A stretch of DNA of 64,000 nt, from NCBI GenBank assembly GCA_021654635.1, contig AP025179.1:3224001-3288000 (forward strand), in the 5' to 3' direction. The position numbers were made by a program, and so were the translations under genes. Of the stretch, positions 1 through 7,108 are shown in pieces (the stretch's first letter is position 1; every line of letters starts with the position of its first letter). Under the pieces are notes generated by a model. The model saw only the letters and a program-made list of their open reading frames with translations. It had not been told where the DNA came from and ran no database searches. The DNA is from Mycobacterium kiyosense. Lineage in GTDB: Bacteria > Actinomycetota > Actinomycetes > Mycobacteriales > Mycobacteriaceae.

Positions 1-679
1 GATCCATGTAGGCGCGGCCTTTGCTGCGGAAGTGCTCGGCCAACGCGCGGGTCAGCGCGGCGCCCAGCCCGGGCAGTGCGGCGGCGGGATCGACCGCCAG
101 GCTCCACAGACTGGATCCGTGTTCGGGGTCGGCGAACAGCAGTTCGTGGTCGACGCCGGTGACGGTCCCCACCACGGCCCCGTCCTCGTTGCGCACCGCG
201 AGCAGGTAGGTCACCGCCTCCACCTGCAGGTGGTTGTGCCAGATCGTCTCCACCGGGGCTGGAACCATTCCGCACCGCACGTAGACGCGGTTCATCGCAT
301 CGGCGTCACCCACGTCGTTGAGCGTCCGCACGGTGACGTACGGGGGTGTCGCGCGCTCGTCGTCGTCCCCGGAAGTGTTGGCGAAACGCAGCCGGTAGGT
401 GTGACTGGGGTCGATGAACAGCTCGTTCGGAGCCTTGGCGACCACCACATGGGACTCGCGCGCGTAGATGCAGATGTCGCGCCGGCCGGGCGCCTCCCGC
501 CGCAGCGACTCGGCCAGCGTGTCGGCATCGGAGAATGTCTGACCGAAAATCAGTCGGCCCCAACCCAATTCGAGCTCCACATCATGCGCCATCGCCTCGG
601 CCAGCTCTGGCGGGGCGGCGTCGTGCAAACCGAGAGTGATCGCTTCCGGGTGATCCTCCGACGGATCGATGATCGTCAT
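1..679 (-). CDS. ngg: N-acetylglutaminylglutamine synthetase, N-terminal GNAT part (runs off left edge)
   Basis: Only the first 226 codons are in the window and the frame stays open to base 1, so the C-terminal part is missing. The visible part reads as the GNAT acetyltransferase half of the NAGGN 'trio' acetyltransferase family (TIGR03103), with a conserved-looking stretch EAVTYLLAVRNEDGAVVGTV and a second motif SLWSLAVDPAAALPGLGAAL that fits the acetyl-CoA-binding region. In characterised systems this protein acetylates and joins two glutamines; an ATP-grasp domain would be expected beyond the edge. The ATG at 679 overlaps the stop of the upstream amidotransferase gene by four bases (ATGA), implying translational coupling. 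The identification rests mainly on this pairing plus recall of the family. Confidence 0.75.
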   Translation of the reverse strand, partial: MTIIDPSEDHPEAITLGLHDAAPPELAEAMAHDVELELGWGRLIFGQTFSDADTLAESLRREAPGRRDICIYARESHVVVAKAPNELFIDPSHTYRLRFANTSGDDDERATPPYVTVRTLNDVGDADAMNRVYVRCGMVPAPVETIWHNHLQVEAVTYLLAVRNEDGAVVGTVTGVDHELLFADPEHGSSLWSLAVDPAAALPGLGAALTRALAEHFRSKGRAYMD

Positions 680-2481
680 CCGGCGGACCCTGTGACACCG
701 TGCTTCTGCAGCCACATCTCCAGCAGTGCAATCTGCCAGAGCTCGTTGCCGCGCAAGGGGGTCAGCCTGCGGTTGGGGTCGGCGAGCAGCGCCTCGACCG
801 CTTCGGACCGGAACAGGCCGCGCTCCTTGGCGACCGGCGCGTACAGGGCATCCCGGACCATGTCCAGATAGGGCCCTTCCAGGTGGGTCAGCGCCGGCAC
901 CGGGAAGTAGCCCTTGGGCCGGTCGATGACCTCGGCCGGTATCACCCGGCGCGCGGCCTGCTTGAGGACGCCCTTTCCGTCGTGCGCGATCTTGAGTTCC
1001 GGCGGGCAGGTCGCGGCCAGTTCCACCAGCTCGTGGTCCAGGAACGGCACCCGGCCCTCCAGTCCCCAGGCCATGGTCATGTTGTCGACCCGCTTGACCG
1101 GGTCGTCGACCAGCATCACCGTCGTGTCCAGCCGCAGCGCCCGGTCGATGCCGGTGTCGGCGTTGGGCCGGGCGAAGTGTTCGGCGACGAAACGCTCGCT
1201 GGGGTCGTCCGCGGCGACGTTCTCGGCCGCCACCAGGGCCCGCAGCCCGGCGACGTCGCGGTCGAAGAAGGCGGCCCGGTACGCCGCGACCGATCCGGGC
1301 AGGCTGCTGGCCTCCGGCGCTCCCATCGGCGGGTACCAGTGGTATCCGGCGAACACCTCGTCGGCGCCCTGACCGGACTGCACGACCTTGACGTGGCGCG
1401 ACACCTCCTGGCTGAGCAGGTAGAAGGCGACGCAGTCGTGGCTGACCATCGGCTCGCTCATCGCCCCGATGGCGTCGTCGAGCGCCGGCAGCATCCGGTC
1501 TGTCCCGATGCGGATCTGGTGGTGGTCGGTGCCGAACCGCTCGGCGATGATGTCGGAGTAGCGGAACTCGTCGCCCTCGACGCCGCCCACGGACTCGAAG
1601 CCGATGGAGAACGTCGAAAGGCCGTGTTGCCCGGCTTCGGCGAGCAGTCCGACGATCAGGCTGGAGTCGACTCCGCCCGACAGCAGGCAACCGACCGGAA
1701 CGTCGGCGACCAGTCGGCGTTCGACCGCGGTGCGCAGCGCGGCGAGCACCGCGTCCTCCCAATCGGTCTCCGACCAGTCGGAGTGGCGGTCCTGCCGGGT
1801 GAAGTCCGGCGTCCAGTAAGTGGTGGCGGTGCGCTTGCCGTCCGGTTCGATGGCCAGCAGCGATCCCGGTGGGATCTTGCGCACGCCGCGCAGGATGGTC
1901 AGCGGTGCGGGCACCACCGAATGGAACGTCATGTAGTGGTGCAGCGCGACGCGATCGATGCGGGTGTCCACGCCGCCGCCGGCCAGCAACGCCGGCAGCG
2001 TCGAGGCGAACCGGATCCGGTGGCTGTCTTCGGTGATGTAGAGAGGTTTGATACCCAGCCGGTCGCGGCCCAGCAGGACCCGCCCGCTGTCGCGTTCGGC
2101 GATGGCGAACGCGAACATGCCATGCAGGTGGCTGACGAAGTCGTCACCCCAGCGGTGATAGGCCTTGATCAGGACTTCGGTGTCGCTGTGCGAAAAGAAT
2201 CGGTAGCCGTGGCCCTCGAGTTCCCGGCGCAATTCCCGATAGTTGTAGATGCAGCCGTTCCAGGCGATGGCCAGACCCAGCTCAGCGTCCACCATCGGCT
2301 GTGCGCCGGCCTCGGTCAAGTCGATGATCTTGAGGCGGCGATGCCCGAGGGCAACCCGGCCCTGGGACCAGACCCCGGCGCCGTCCGGCCCGCGCGGCGC
2401 CATTACGTCAGCCATCGCCGCAACTGCCCCTACATCGGGCACTCGGCCATCGAGTCGCACCTCACCGGTGGCTCCACACAC
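676..2481 (-). CDS. asnO: N-acetylglutaminylglutamine amidotransferase (asparagine synthase family)
   Basis: A 601-residue class II glutamine amidotransferase fused to an asparagine-synthetase-type ATP pyrophosphatase domain. I chose the GTG at 2481 because it puts Cys at position 2 (VCGATGEV), the N-terminal nucleophile of this family after Met removal; the longer frame to 2610 would bury it. The glutaminase domain shows RGPDGAG and AWNGCIYNYREL; the synthetase domain shows the PPi loop LLSGGVDSSLI. Paired with the GNAT gene downstream it fits the NAGGN trio amidotransferase (TIGR03104), which amidates the C-terminus of N-acetylglutaminylglutamine to give an osmoprotectant. The third trio member, an M42-type peptidase, is not in the window. 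A plain AsnB is the alternative, but the neighbour argues against it. Confidence 0.8.
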   Translation of the reverse strand: MCGATGEVRLDGRVPDVGAVAAMADVMAPRGPDGAGVWSQGRVALGHRRLKIIDLTEAGAQPMVDAELGLAIAWNGCIYNYRELRRELEGHGYRFFSHSDTEVLIKAYHRWGDDFVSHLHGMFAFAIAERDSGRVLLGRDRLGIKPLYITEDSHRIRFASTLPALLAGGGVDTRIDRVALHHYMTFHSVVPAPLTILRGVRKIPPGSLLAIEPDGKRTATTYWTPDFTRQDRHSDWSETDWEDAVLAALRTAVERRLVADVPVGCLLSGGVDSSLIVGLLAEAGQHGLSTFSIGFESVGGVEGDEFRYSDIIAERFGTDHHQIRIGTDRMLPALDDAIGAMSEPMVSHDCVAFYLLSQEVSRHVKVVQSGQGADEVFAGYHWYPPMGAPEASSLPGSVAAYRAAFFDRDVAGLRALVAAENVAADDPSERFVAEHFARPNADTGIDRALRLDTTVMLVDDPVKRVDNMTMAWGLEGRVPFLDHELVELAATCPPELKIAHDGKGVLKQAARRVIPAEVIDRPKGYFPVPALTHLEGPYLDMVRDALYAPVAKERGLFRSEAVEALLADPNRRLTPLRGNELWQIALLEMWLQKHGVTGSAG

Positions 2482-2576
2482 CTTTTCGACCTTAACCGGC
2501 CGCATCGGCGCGCGCAGAGCGGGCCGCACCCTGGCTGGGTCGCGGGCCCGCCCCGCTACCGTTGTACGGTTCGACT

Positions 2577-3599
2577 GTGCAGGTCGACGCGATGACGATT
2601 CCCCTACCATTGGCGCAGATCGGGGACGTGGCCCGGCGCACCCAGCAGGCCGGGTTCAGCGGGCTGTTGTTCACCGAGACCGGGCGCACCGCGTACCTCA
2701 ACGCCGCGGTCGCAACCCAGGCCGCCCCGGGACTGGAATTGTCGACCGGCGTCGCGGTCGCCTTTCCGCGCAGCCCGTTCGTCACCGCGGCCGCGGCATG
2801 GGAACTGCAGGAGGCCTCCAACGGAAACTTCCGGCTCGGGTTGGGCACCCAGGTGCGGACCCATGTGGTGCGGCGCTACGGCGTGCAGTTCGAACATCCC
2901 GGCCCTCGGCTGCGTGACTACGTGCGCGCGGTCAAGGCGTGTTTCGCGGCGTTCCGAACGGGCCGACTCGACCACCACGGCGAGTTCTACAACCTCGACT
3001 TCATCACCCCGCAGTGGAGCGCCGGCCCCATCGACGCACCCGATCCCAAGGTGGATGTAGCCGCGGTGAACCCGTGGATGCTGCGGATGGCCGGCGAGGT
3101 GGCCGACGGGGTCCATGTCCACCCGCTCGGTGAGCCCGGCTACCTCACGCGCCACGTGGCACCGAATATCGCCGCGGGCGCAGTGCAGGCGAACCGCCTG
3201 CCCGCCGACGTCGCGGTGATCGTGCCGGTCATGACGATCGTCGGCGACACCGAAGAAGAACGCCGCAAGGAGCGGGAATTGGTGCGGTCCAGCATCAGCT
3301 TCTACGCCAGCACCCCCAACTACGCGTTCATCCTGGACGAGGCCGGCTTCGAGGGCACGACCGCCCGGCTGCGCGCCAAGCAGAAGGCCGGCGACGTGGC
3401 CGGCATGGCGGCGGAGATCACCGACGACCACATCGCCGTGTTCGCCACCGAATCGACGTGGGACGGCCTGGCCGACGCCCTGCTGGCCAAGTATCAGGGC
3501 GTCGCGTCGCGGCTGGTGCTGTACAACGCGCTCGGTGACGCCGACCGATTCGAGCGTTATGGCCAAGTTGCACAACGTATCTCGGCGATGAGTGGTTGA
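2577..3599 (+). CDS. LLM-class F420-dependent oxidoreductase (TIGR03617-like)
   Basis: A 340-residue luciferase-like monooxygenase-fold protein. Typical stretches are FTETGRTAYLNAAVATQA near the N-terminus, RLGLGTQV around residue 90 and VAAVNPWMLRMAGEVADG in the second half, which together resemble the mycobacterial F420-binding LLM subfamily rather than FMN luciferases. The GTG at 2577 is preferred over a TTG at 2562; neither has a strong ribosome-binding site. The gene is divergent from asnO with about 95 bases between starts, so the two may share a control region. Substrate unknown. Mycobacteria carry dozens of paralogues, so the specific ortholog is uncertain. Confidence 0.8.
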   Translation: MQVDAMTIPLPLAQIGDVARRTQQAGFSGLLFTETGRTAYLNAAVATQAAPGLELSTGVAVAFPRSPFVTAAAAWELQEASNGNFRLGLGTQVRTHVVRRYGVQFEHPGPRLRDYVRAVKACFAAFRTGRLDHHGEFYNLDFITPQWSAGPIDAPDPKVDVAAVNPWMLRMAGEVADGVHVHPLGEPGYLTRHVAPNIAAGAVQANRLPADVAVIVPVMTIVGDTEEERRKERELVRSSISFYASTPNYAFILDEAGFEGTTARLRAKQKAGDVAGMAAEITDDHIAVFATESTWDGLADALLAKYQGVASRLVLYNALGDADRFERYGQVAQRISAMSG

Positions 3600-3648
3600 C
3601 CCGGCGCCAGCGGGGTAATCATCGCGGCAATACCAGGGAGGTTCCGCC

Positions 3649-5205
3649 ATGCCCGCACCGTCAGCCGAGGTGTTCGACCGCTTGCGCCGGCTCGCTGCGA
3701 TCGACGACGTCGATGAGCGCCCGACGAAGACCATCGACGAGGTCTTCACCGGCAGGCCGCTGACCACCATCCCGGTCGGCACCGCGGCCGATGTCGATGC
3801 GGCATTTCTCAAAGCCCGTGCGGCACAAGCTGAGTGGGCGGCCCGGCCGGTCGCAGAGCGGATCGAGGTGATCCGCCGCTATCGCGACCTGGTGGTCGCC
3901 AACCGCGAGTTCCTGATGGATCTGCTGCAGGCCGAGGCGGGCAAGGCGCGGTGGGCGGCGCAGGAAGAGATCGTCGACCTGATGGCCAACGCGAACTATT
4001 ACGTGCGCGTGGCCGCCGGCCTGCTGGAGCCGCGCAAGGTCCAGTCGCTGCTGCCGGCGATCGGCAAGACGACGGTCTGCTACCAGCCCAAGGGCGTGGT
4101 GGGCGTGATTTCGCCGTGGAATTATCCGATGACGCTGACCGCGTCGGACTCGGTTCCGGCGCTGCTGGCGGGAAACGCAGTGGTGCTCAAGCCGGACAGC
4201 CAGACCCCCTACTGCGCACTGGCCTGCGCCGAGCTGCTGTACCGGGCCGGCCTGCCGCGGGCGCTGTACGCGGTGGTGCCCGGGCCCGGCTCGGTGGTGG
4301 GCACCGCGATCACCCAGAACTGCGACTACCTGATGTTCACCGGGTCCTCCGAGACCGGCAGCCACCTCGCCGAGCAGGCAGGCCGCCGGCTGATCGGGTT
4401 CTCCGCCGAACTGGGCGGCAAGAACGCGATGATCGTCACGCGTGGCGCCAATCTGGACAAGGTGGCCAAAGCCGCCACCCGCGCCTGCTTCTCCAACGCG
4501 GGCCAGCTGTGCATCTCCATCGAGCGGATCTACGTCGAAAAGGACATCGCCGACGAGTTCGCGCACAAATTCGGCGCGGCCGCGCGAAACATGAAACTGG
4601 GAACCGCCTACGACTTCTCGGTCGACATGGGAAGCCTGATCTCCGAGGGACAGCTCAAGACCGTCTCGGCACACGTCGAAGACGCAACAGCCAAGGGCGC
4701 CAAGGTGATTGCCGGTGGCAAGGCGCGCCCCGATATCGGCCCGCTGTTCTACGAGCCGACGGTGCTGACCGACGTCACACCGGAGATGGAGTGCGCGGCC
4801 AACGAGACGTTCGGGCCGCTGGTCTCCATCTATCCGGTCGCCGACGTGGAAGAGGCGGTCGAGAAGGCCAACGACACCCAGTACGGCCTCAACGCCAGCG
4901 TCTGGGCTGGGTCACCCGCCGAGGGTCAGCGAATCGCGGCCCGGTTGCGTTCGGGCACGGTGAACGTGGACGAGGGCTACGCGTTCGCCTGGGGGAGCCT
5001 CAGCGCGCCGATGGGCGGCATGGGCATCTCGGGTGTGGGTCGCCGGCACGGCGCCGAGGGGCTGCTGAAATACACCGAGTCGCAGACGATCGCGACCGCG
5101 CGGGTGTTCAACCTCGATCCACCGTTCGGCCTGCCCAAGACCCTGTGGCAGAAGTCGCTGCTGCCGATCGTGCGGACGGTGATGAAGCTGCCCGGCCGGA
5201 CCTGA
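3649..5205 (+). CDS. gabD2: Succinate-semialdehyde dehydrogenase (NADP+)
   Basis: A 518-residue aldehyde dehydrogenase, the same length as M. tuberculosis GabD2 (Rv1731). The catalytic Cys is residue 288 in NAGQLCISIERIYV and the general base Glu is residue 254 in AELGGKNAMIV; the Rossmann loop FTGSSETG is present. It oxidises succinic semialdehyde to succinate in the bypass that replaces alpha-ketoglutarate dehydrogenase and in GABA breakdown. A good ribosome-binding site (CAGGGAGGT) sits just before the ATG at 3649. It follows the LLM gene by 49 bases on the same strand. Function assignment is by length and family resemblance; other semialdehyde substrates cannot be excluded. Confidence 0.85.
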   Translation: MPAPSAEVFDRLRRLAAIDDVDERPTKTIDEVFTGRPLTTIPVGTAADVDAAFLKARAAQAEWAARPVAERIEVIRRYRDLVVANREFLMDLLQAEAGKARWAAQEEIVDLMANANYYVRVAAGLLEPRKVQSLLPAIGKTTVCYQPKGVVGVISPWNYPMTLTASDSVPALLAGNAVVLKPDSQTPYCALACAELLYRAGLPRALYAVVPGPGSVVGTAITQNCDYLMFTGSSETGSHLAEQAGRRLIGFSAELGGKNAMIVTRGANLDKVAKAATRACFSNAGQLCISIERIYVEKDIADEFAHKFGAAARNMKLGTAYDFSVDMGSLISEGQLKTVSAHVEDATAKGAKVIAGGKARPDIGPLFYEPTVLTDVTPEMECAANETFGPLVSIYPVADVEEAVEKANDTQYGLNASVWAGSPAEGQRIAARLRSGTVNVDEGYAFAWGSLSAPMGGMGISGVGRRHGAEGLLKYTESQTIATARVFNLDPPFGLPKTLWQKSLLPIVRTVMKLPGRT

Positions 5206-5281
5206 CCGACGACTCAGCCCGACACACTTGAAGTTCGCCAAGGTCTGTCACATCGGCCCCACCCGACACTAAAGTGTCTGC

Positions 5282-5971
5282 GTGGGCAACGGCGCGTCAG
5301 GCAAGGGCTGGGGCCGCTGGCTGGCGATCGCAGCCTCGCTGGTCCTCGCGGGCGGCATGATCTACGCCCAGGACACCAGGCCGAAGACCCCGTGTTGCGT
5401 GGACTCCACCACGGCGGCCGCCGCACCGAGCAGCCAGCCCGTCGCGGCGCCCCCGGGGCCGGGGACGCCGCAGACCGCCAGTCCGGAGGAAGCGGCCCAG
5501 CTGGCCGGCAACGCCCCTGTCGCCGCCCAGGACTTCCAGATCGCGCTGCCCCCGAGCGTTGCCTCGGAGCAGGGACTACAGGTCAAGACGATCTGGGCGG
5601 CCCGCGCCATCGGCGTGCTGTTCCCCGAGATCAAGACCATCTACGGCTACCGTCAGGACCCGTTGAAATGGCATCCCAACGGGCTGGCGATCGACGTGAT
5701 GATCCCCGACCACGGCAGTCCCGAAGGCATCGCGCTGGGCAACCAGATTGCCGGGTTGGCCCTTGCCAATGCCAAACGCTGGGGCATCGACCACGTCATC
5801 TGGCGGCAGAAGATCTATCTCGGTATCCGATCCGGCAGCTGGACAGCCGATCTGGGCAACGAAACCGCCAACCATTACGACCACGTTCACATCGCCACCA
5901 ACGGCGGCGGCTACCCCACCGGGCGGGAAACCTACTTCATCGGCTCGATGACACCCCCACCGCCGGACTGA
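5282..5971 (+). CDS. Exported M15-like (ARB_07466-type) metallopeptidase-fold protein
   Basis: A 229-residue protein starting with GTG. Residues about 12-28 form a hydrophobic segment (WLAIAASLVLAGGMIYA) followed by a low-complexity Ala/Pro linker, consistent with export and anchoring. The C-terminal domain has HPNGLAIDVM and HYDHVHIA, the His-x6-Asp and His-x-His zinc ligands of the LD-carboxypeptidase (M15)-like fold. It belongs to a mycobacterial group of conserved secreted proteins resembling Rv1728c, which lies near gabD2 in M. tuberculosis, so position supports orthology. A role in peptidoglycan trimming is inference; no substrate is established. Confidence 0.7.
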   Translation: MGNGASGKGWGRWLAIAASLVLAGGMIYAQDTRPKTPCCVDSTTAAAAPSSQPVAAPPGPGTPQTASPEEAAQLAGNAPVAAQDFQIALPPSVASEQGLQVKTIWAARAIGVLFPEIKTIYGYRQDPLKWHPNGLAIDVMIPDHGSPEGIALGNQIAGLALANAKRWGIDHVIWRQKIYLGIRSGSWTADLGNETANHYDHVHIATNGGGYPTGRETYFIGSMTPPPPD

Positions 5972-6085
5972 TCGGTCGATCGCCGCCGGTAGCGCCGGAA
6001 ATATCTGGGTGCACTTGAGCCGAATCGACGTAGGCTCCTCGGTGTCAGGGTTCACATCATTCACAGCGCACGGCAGGAGTCCCCC

Positions 6086-6685
6086 ATGAAGGTGGATGCG
6101 AAGCAGCAAGAGGAAGAAGAACGTCGGATCCGCGACGATGCGCGTCGGCTGCGCGAGTTTCCCGCCTTCGAGAAGTTCTCGGACAGCGAACTGCATCGTC
6201 TCGTCGCCGCAACCCATCACTCGTCACAGTCCGTGCCCTGGCCGCTGATCCGGGAGCAGACGCCGTCGGACGCGTGCTTCATCCTGCTCAGCGGTGAGGT
6301 GGGCGTGTACGTCGGCCGGGACCGCGTTGCCGTGGTGGGACCCGGTGAGGTCATCGGTGAGTCAGCTCTGCGCCGCGGGAAACTGCGGTCGGCGACCGTC
6401 ACCACGATCGGACCTGCCGAGGTGCTGCGCATCGAGCGCGACGACCTGGACCGGCTACTCAAGGAGATCCCGGCGCTGCGCGAGACCATGGATGCGACCG
6501 CCGCCAAGCACGTGGCGGTCGAGCAGCCGCCGAAGCCGAAGCCGGAGCGCTCCAAGTTGAACGTTTCGGTCCCGACGGACCTGGTCGAACGATTCGAGCA
6601 CGCCGCCGAAGGCGCCGGCGTGAGCGTGTCCGCGGCGCTGGAGGACGCGCTGACCCAGTGGGTGGAGCGCAACAGTAAAAGCTAG
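6086..6685 (+). CDS. Cyclic-nucleotide-binding protein with C-terminal ribbon-helix-helix-like segment
   Basis: A 199-residue protein with an SD (AGGAG) upstream of its ATG. Residues about 25-145 form a CNB beta-barrel. The phosphate-binding cassette GEVIGESALRRGKLRSATV keeps the Glu and Arg that contact cyclic nucleotide, so cAMP binding is plausible. Residues about 153-197 (KLNVSVPTDLVERFEHAAEG and on) look like a strand plus two helices, as in CopG/Arc ribbon-helix-helix DNA-binding domains. A Lys/Pro-rich linker joins the two. This is not the usual CRP layout with a winged helix. It could be a cAMP-responsive DNA-binding protein, or the tail may only dimerise. Confidence 0.65.
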   Translation: MKVDAKQQEEEERRIRDDARRLREFPAFEKFSDSELHRLVAATHHSSQSVPWPLIREQTPSDACFILLSGEVGVYVGRDRVAVVGPGEVIGESALRRGKLRSATVTTIGPAEVLRIERDDLDRLLKEIPALRETMDATAAKHVAVEQPPKPKPERSKLNVSVPTDLVERFEHAAEGAGVSVSAALEDALTQWVERNSKS

Positions 6686-6718
6686 GTTCGCCACCGCACC
6701 CTGATGCGGCTCGGCACA

Positions 6719-6737
6719 TTTCGATAGGCTTGCCTAA
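6719..6737 (+). promoter_or_regulatory. IdeR-type iron box upstream of feoA
   Basis: TTTCGATAGGCTTGCCTAA matches the mycobacterial IdeR consensus TTAGGTTAGGCTAACCTAA at 14 of 19 positions, with 11 of 13 in the right-hand core. It ends 29 bases before the feoA start and would overlap a promoter there. IdeR bound to iron represses iron-uptake genes, so feoAB would be induced when iron is scarce. Confidence 0.65.
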
Positions 6738-6766
6738 CTACTGTGGCGGCAATCGGAGGTGTCGGG

Positions 6767-7108
6767 ATGACCTGGAATCGGTCGAACCGCTCGGTGCGGC
6801 CGCCGCGCGCCGATCCCGATCGGCCACCCACCTTGGCCGACCTGGCTGCCCAGACCGCCGCCCAAATCGTCGCAGTGAGCCAATCGGCACCCCCCGAAGT
6901 GCGAACCAGGCTGCGCCACTTAGGTTTTCGGCCCGGCACCAAAGTCGTCAAACTGCGCACCGCGCCGCTCGGCGACCCTGCCGTATACCGGTTGCTGGGG
7001 TACGACACCTGCCTGCGCCGGCACGAGGCGGCGTACTTGGAGGTCTCCGAAGAGGTCTCCGAAGAGGTCGCCGCAGCGGTCCCCGAGGAGATCGGCGAGC
7101 AGCCGTGA
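6767..7108 (+). CDS. feoA: FeoA, ferrous iron transport accessory protein
   Basis: A 113-residue protein with an SH3-like FeoA domain: LTDLAAQ-like start, then RLRHLGFRPGTKVVKLRTAP and a closing YRLLGYDTCLRRHEAAYLEV. An SD sequence GGAGG at 6755-6759 lies seven bases before the ATG at 6767, which I prefer to the upstream in-frame GTG at 6743. The C-terminus is an acidic repeat-like tail (SEEVSEEVAAAVPEE) not seen in typical 75-85 residue FeoA. The stop overlaps the feoB start. FeoA is thought to dock on FeoB in the membrane and support Fe(II) uptake. M. tuberculosis lacks feoAB as far as I recall. Confidence 0.85.
   Translation: MTWNRSNRSVRPPRADPDRPPTLADLAAQTAAQIVAVSQSAPPEVRTRLRHLGFRPGTKVVKLRTAPLGDPAVYRLLGYDTCLRRHEAAYLEVSEEVSEEVAAAVPEEIGEQP

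Noticed and set aside
700..2595. A 631-codon open frame antisense to asnO
   Set aside because: It is a high-GC shadow; its product is low-complexity and the minus strand has a full amidotransferase with catalytic residues.
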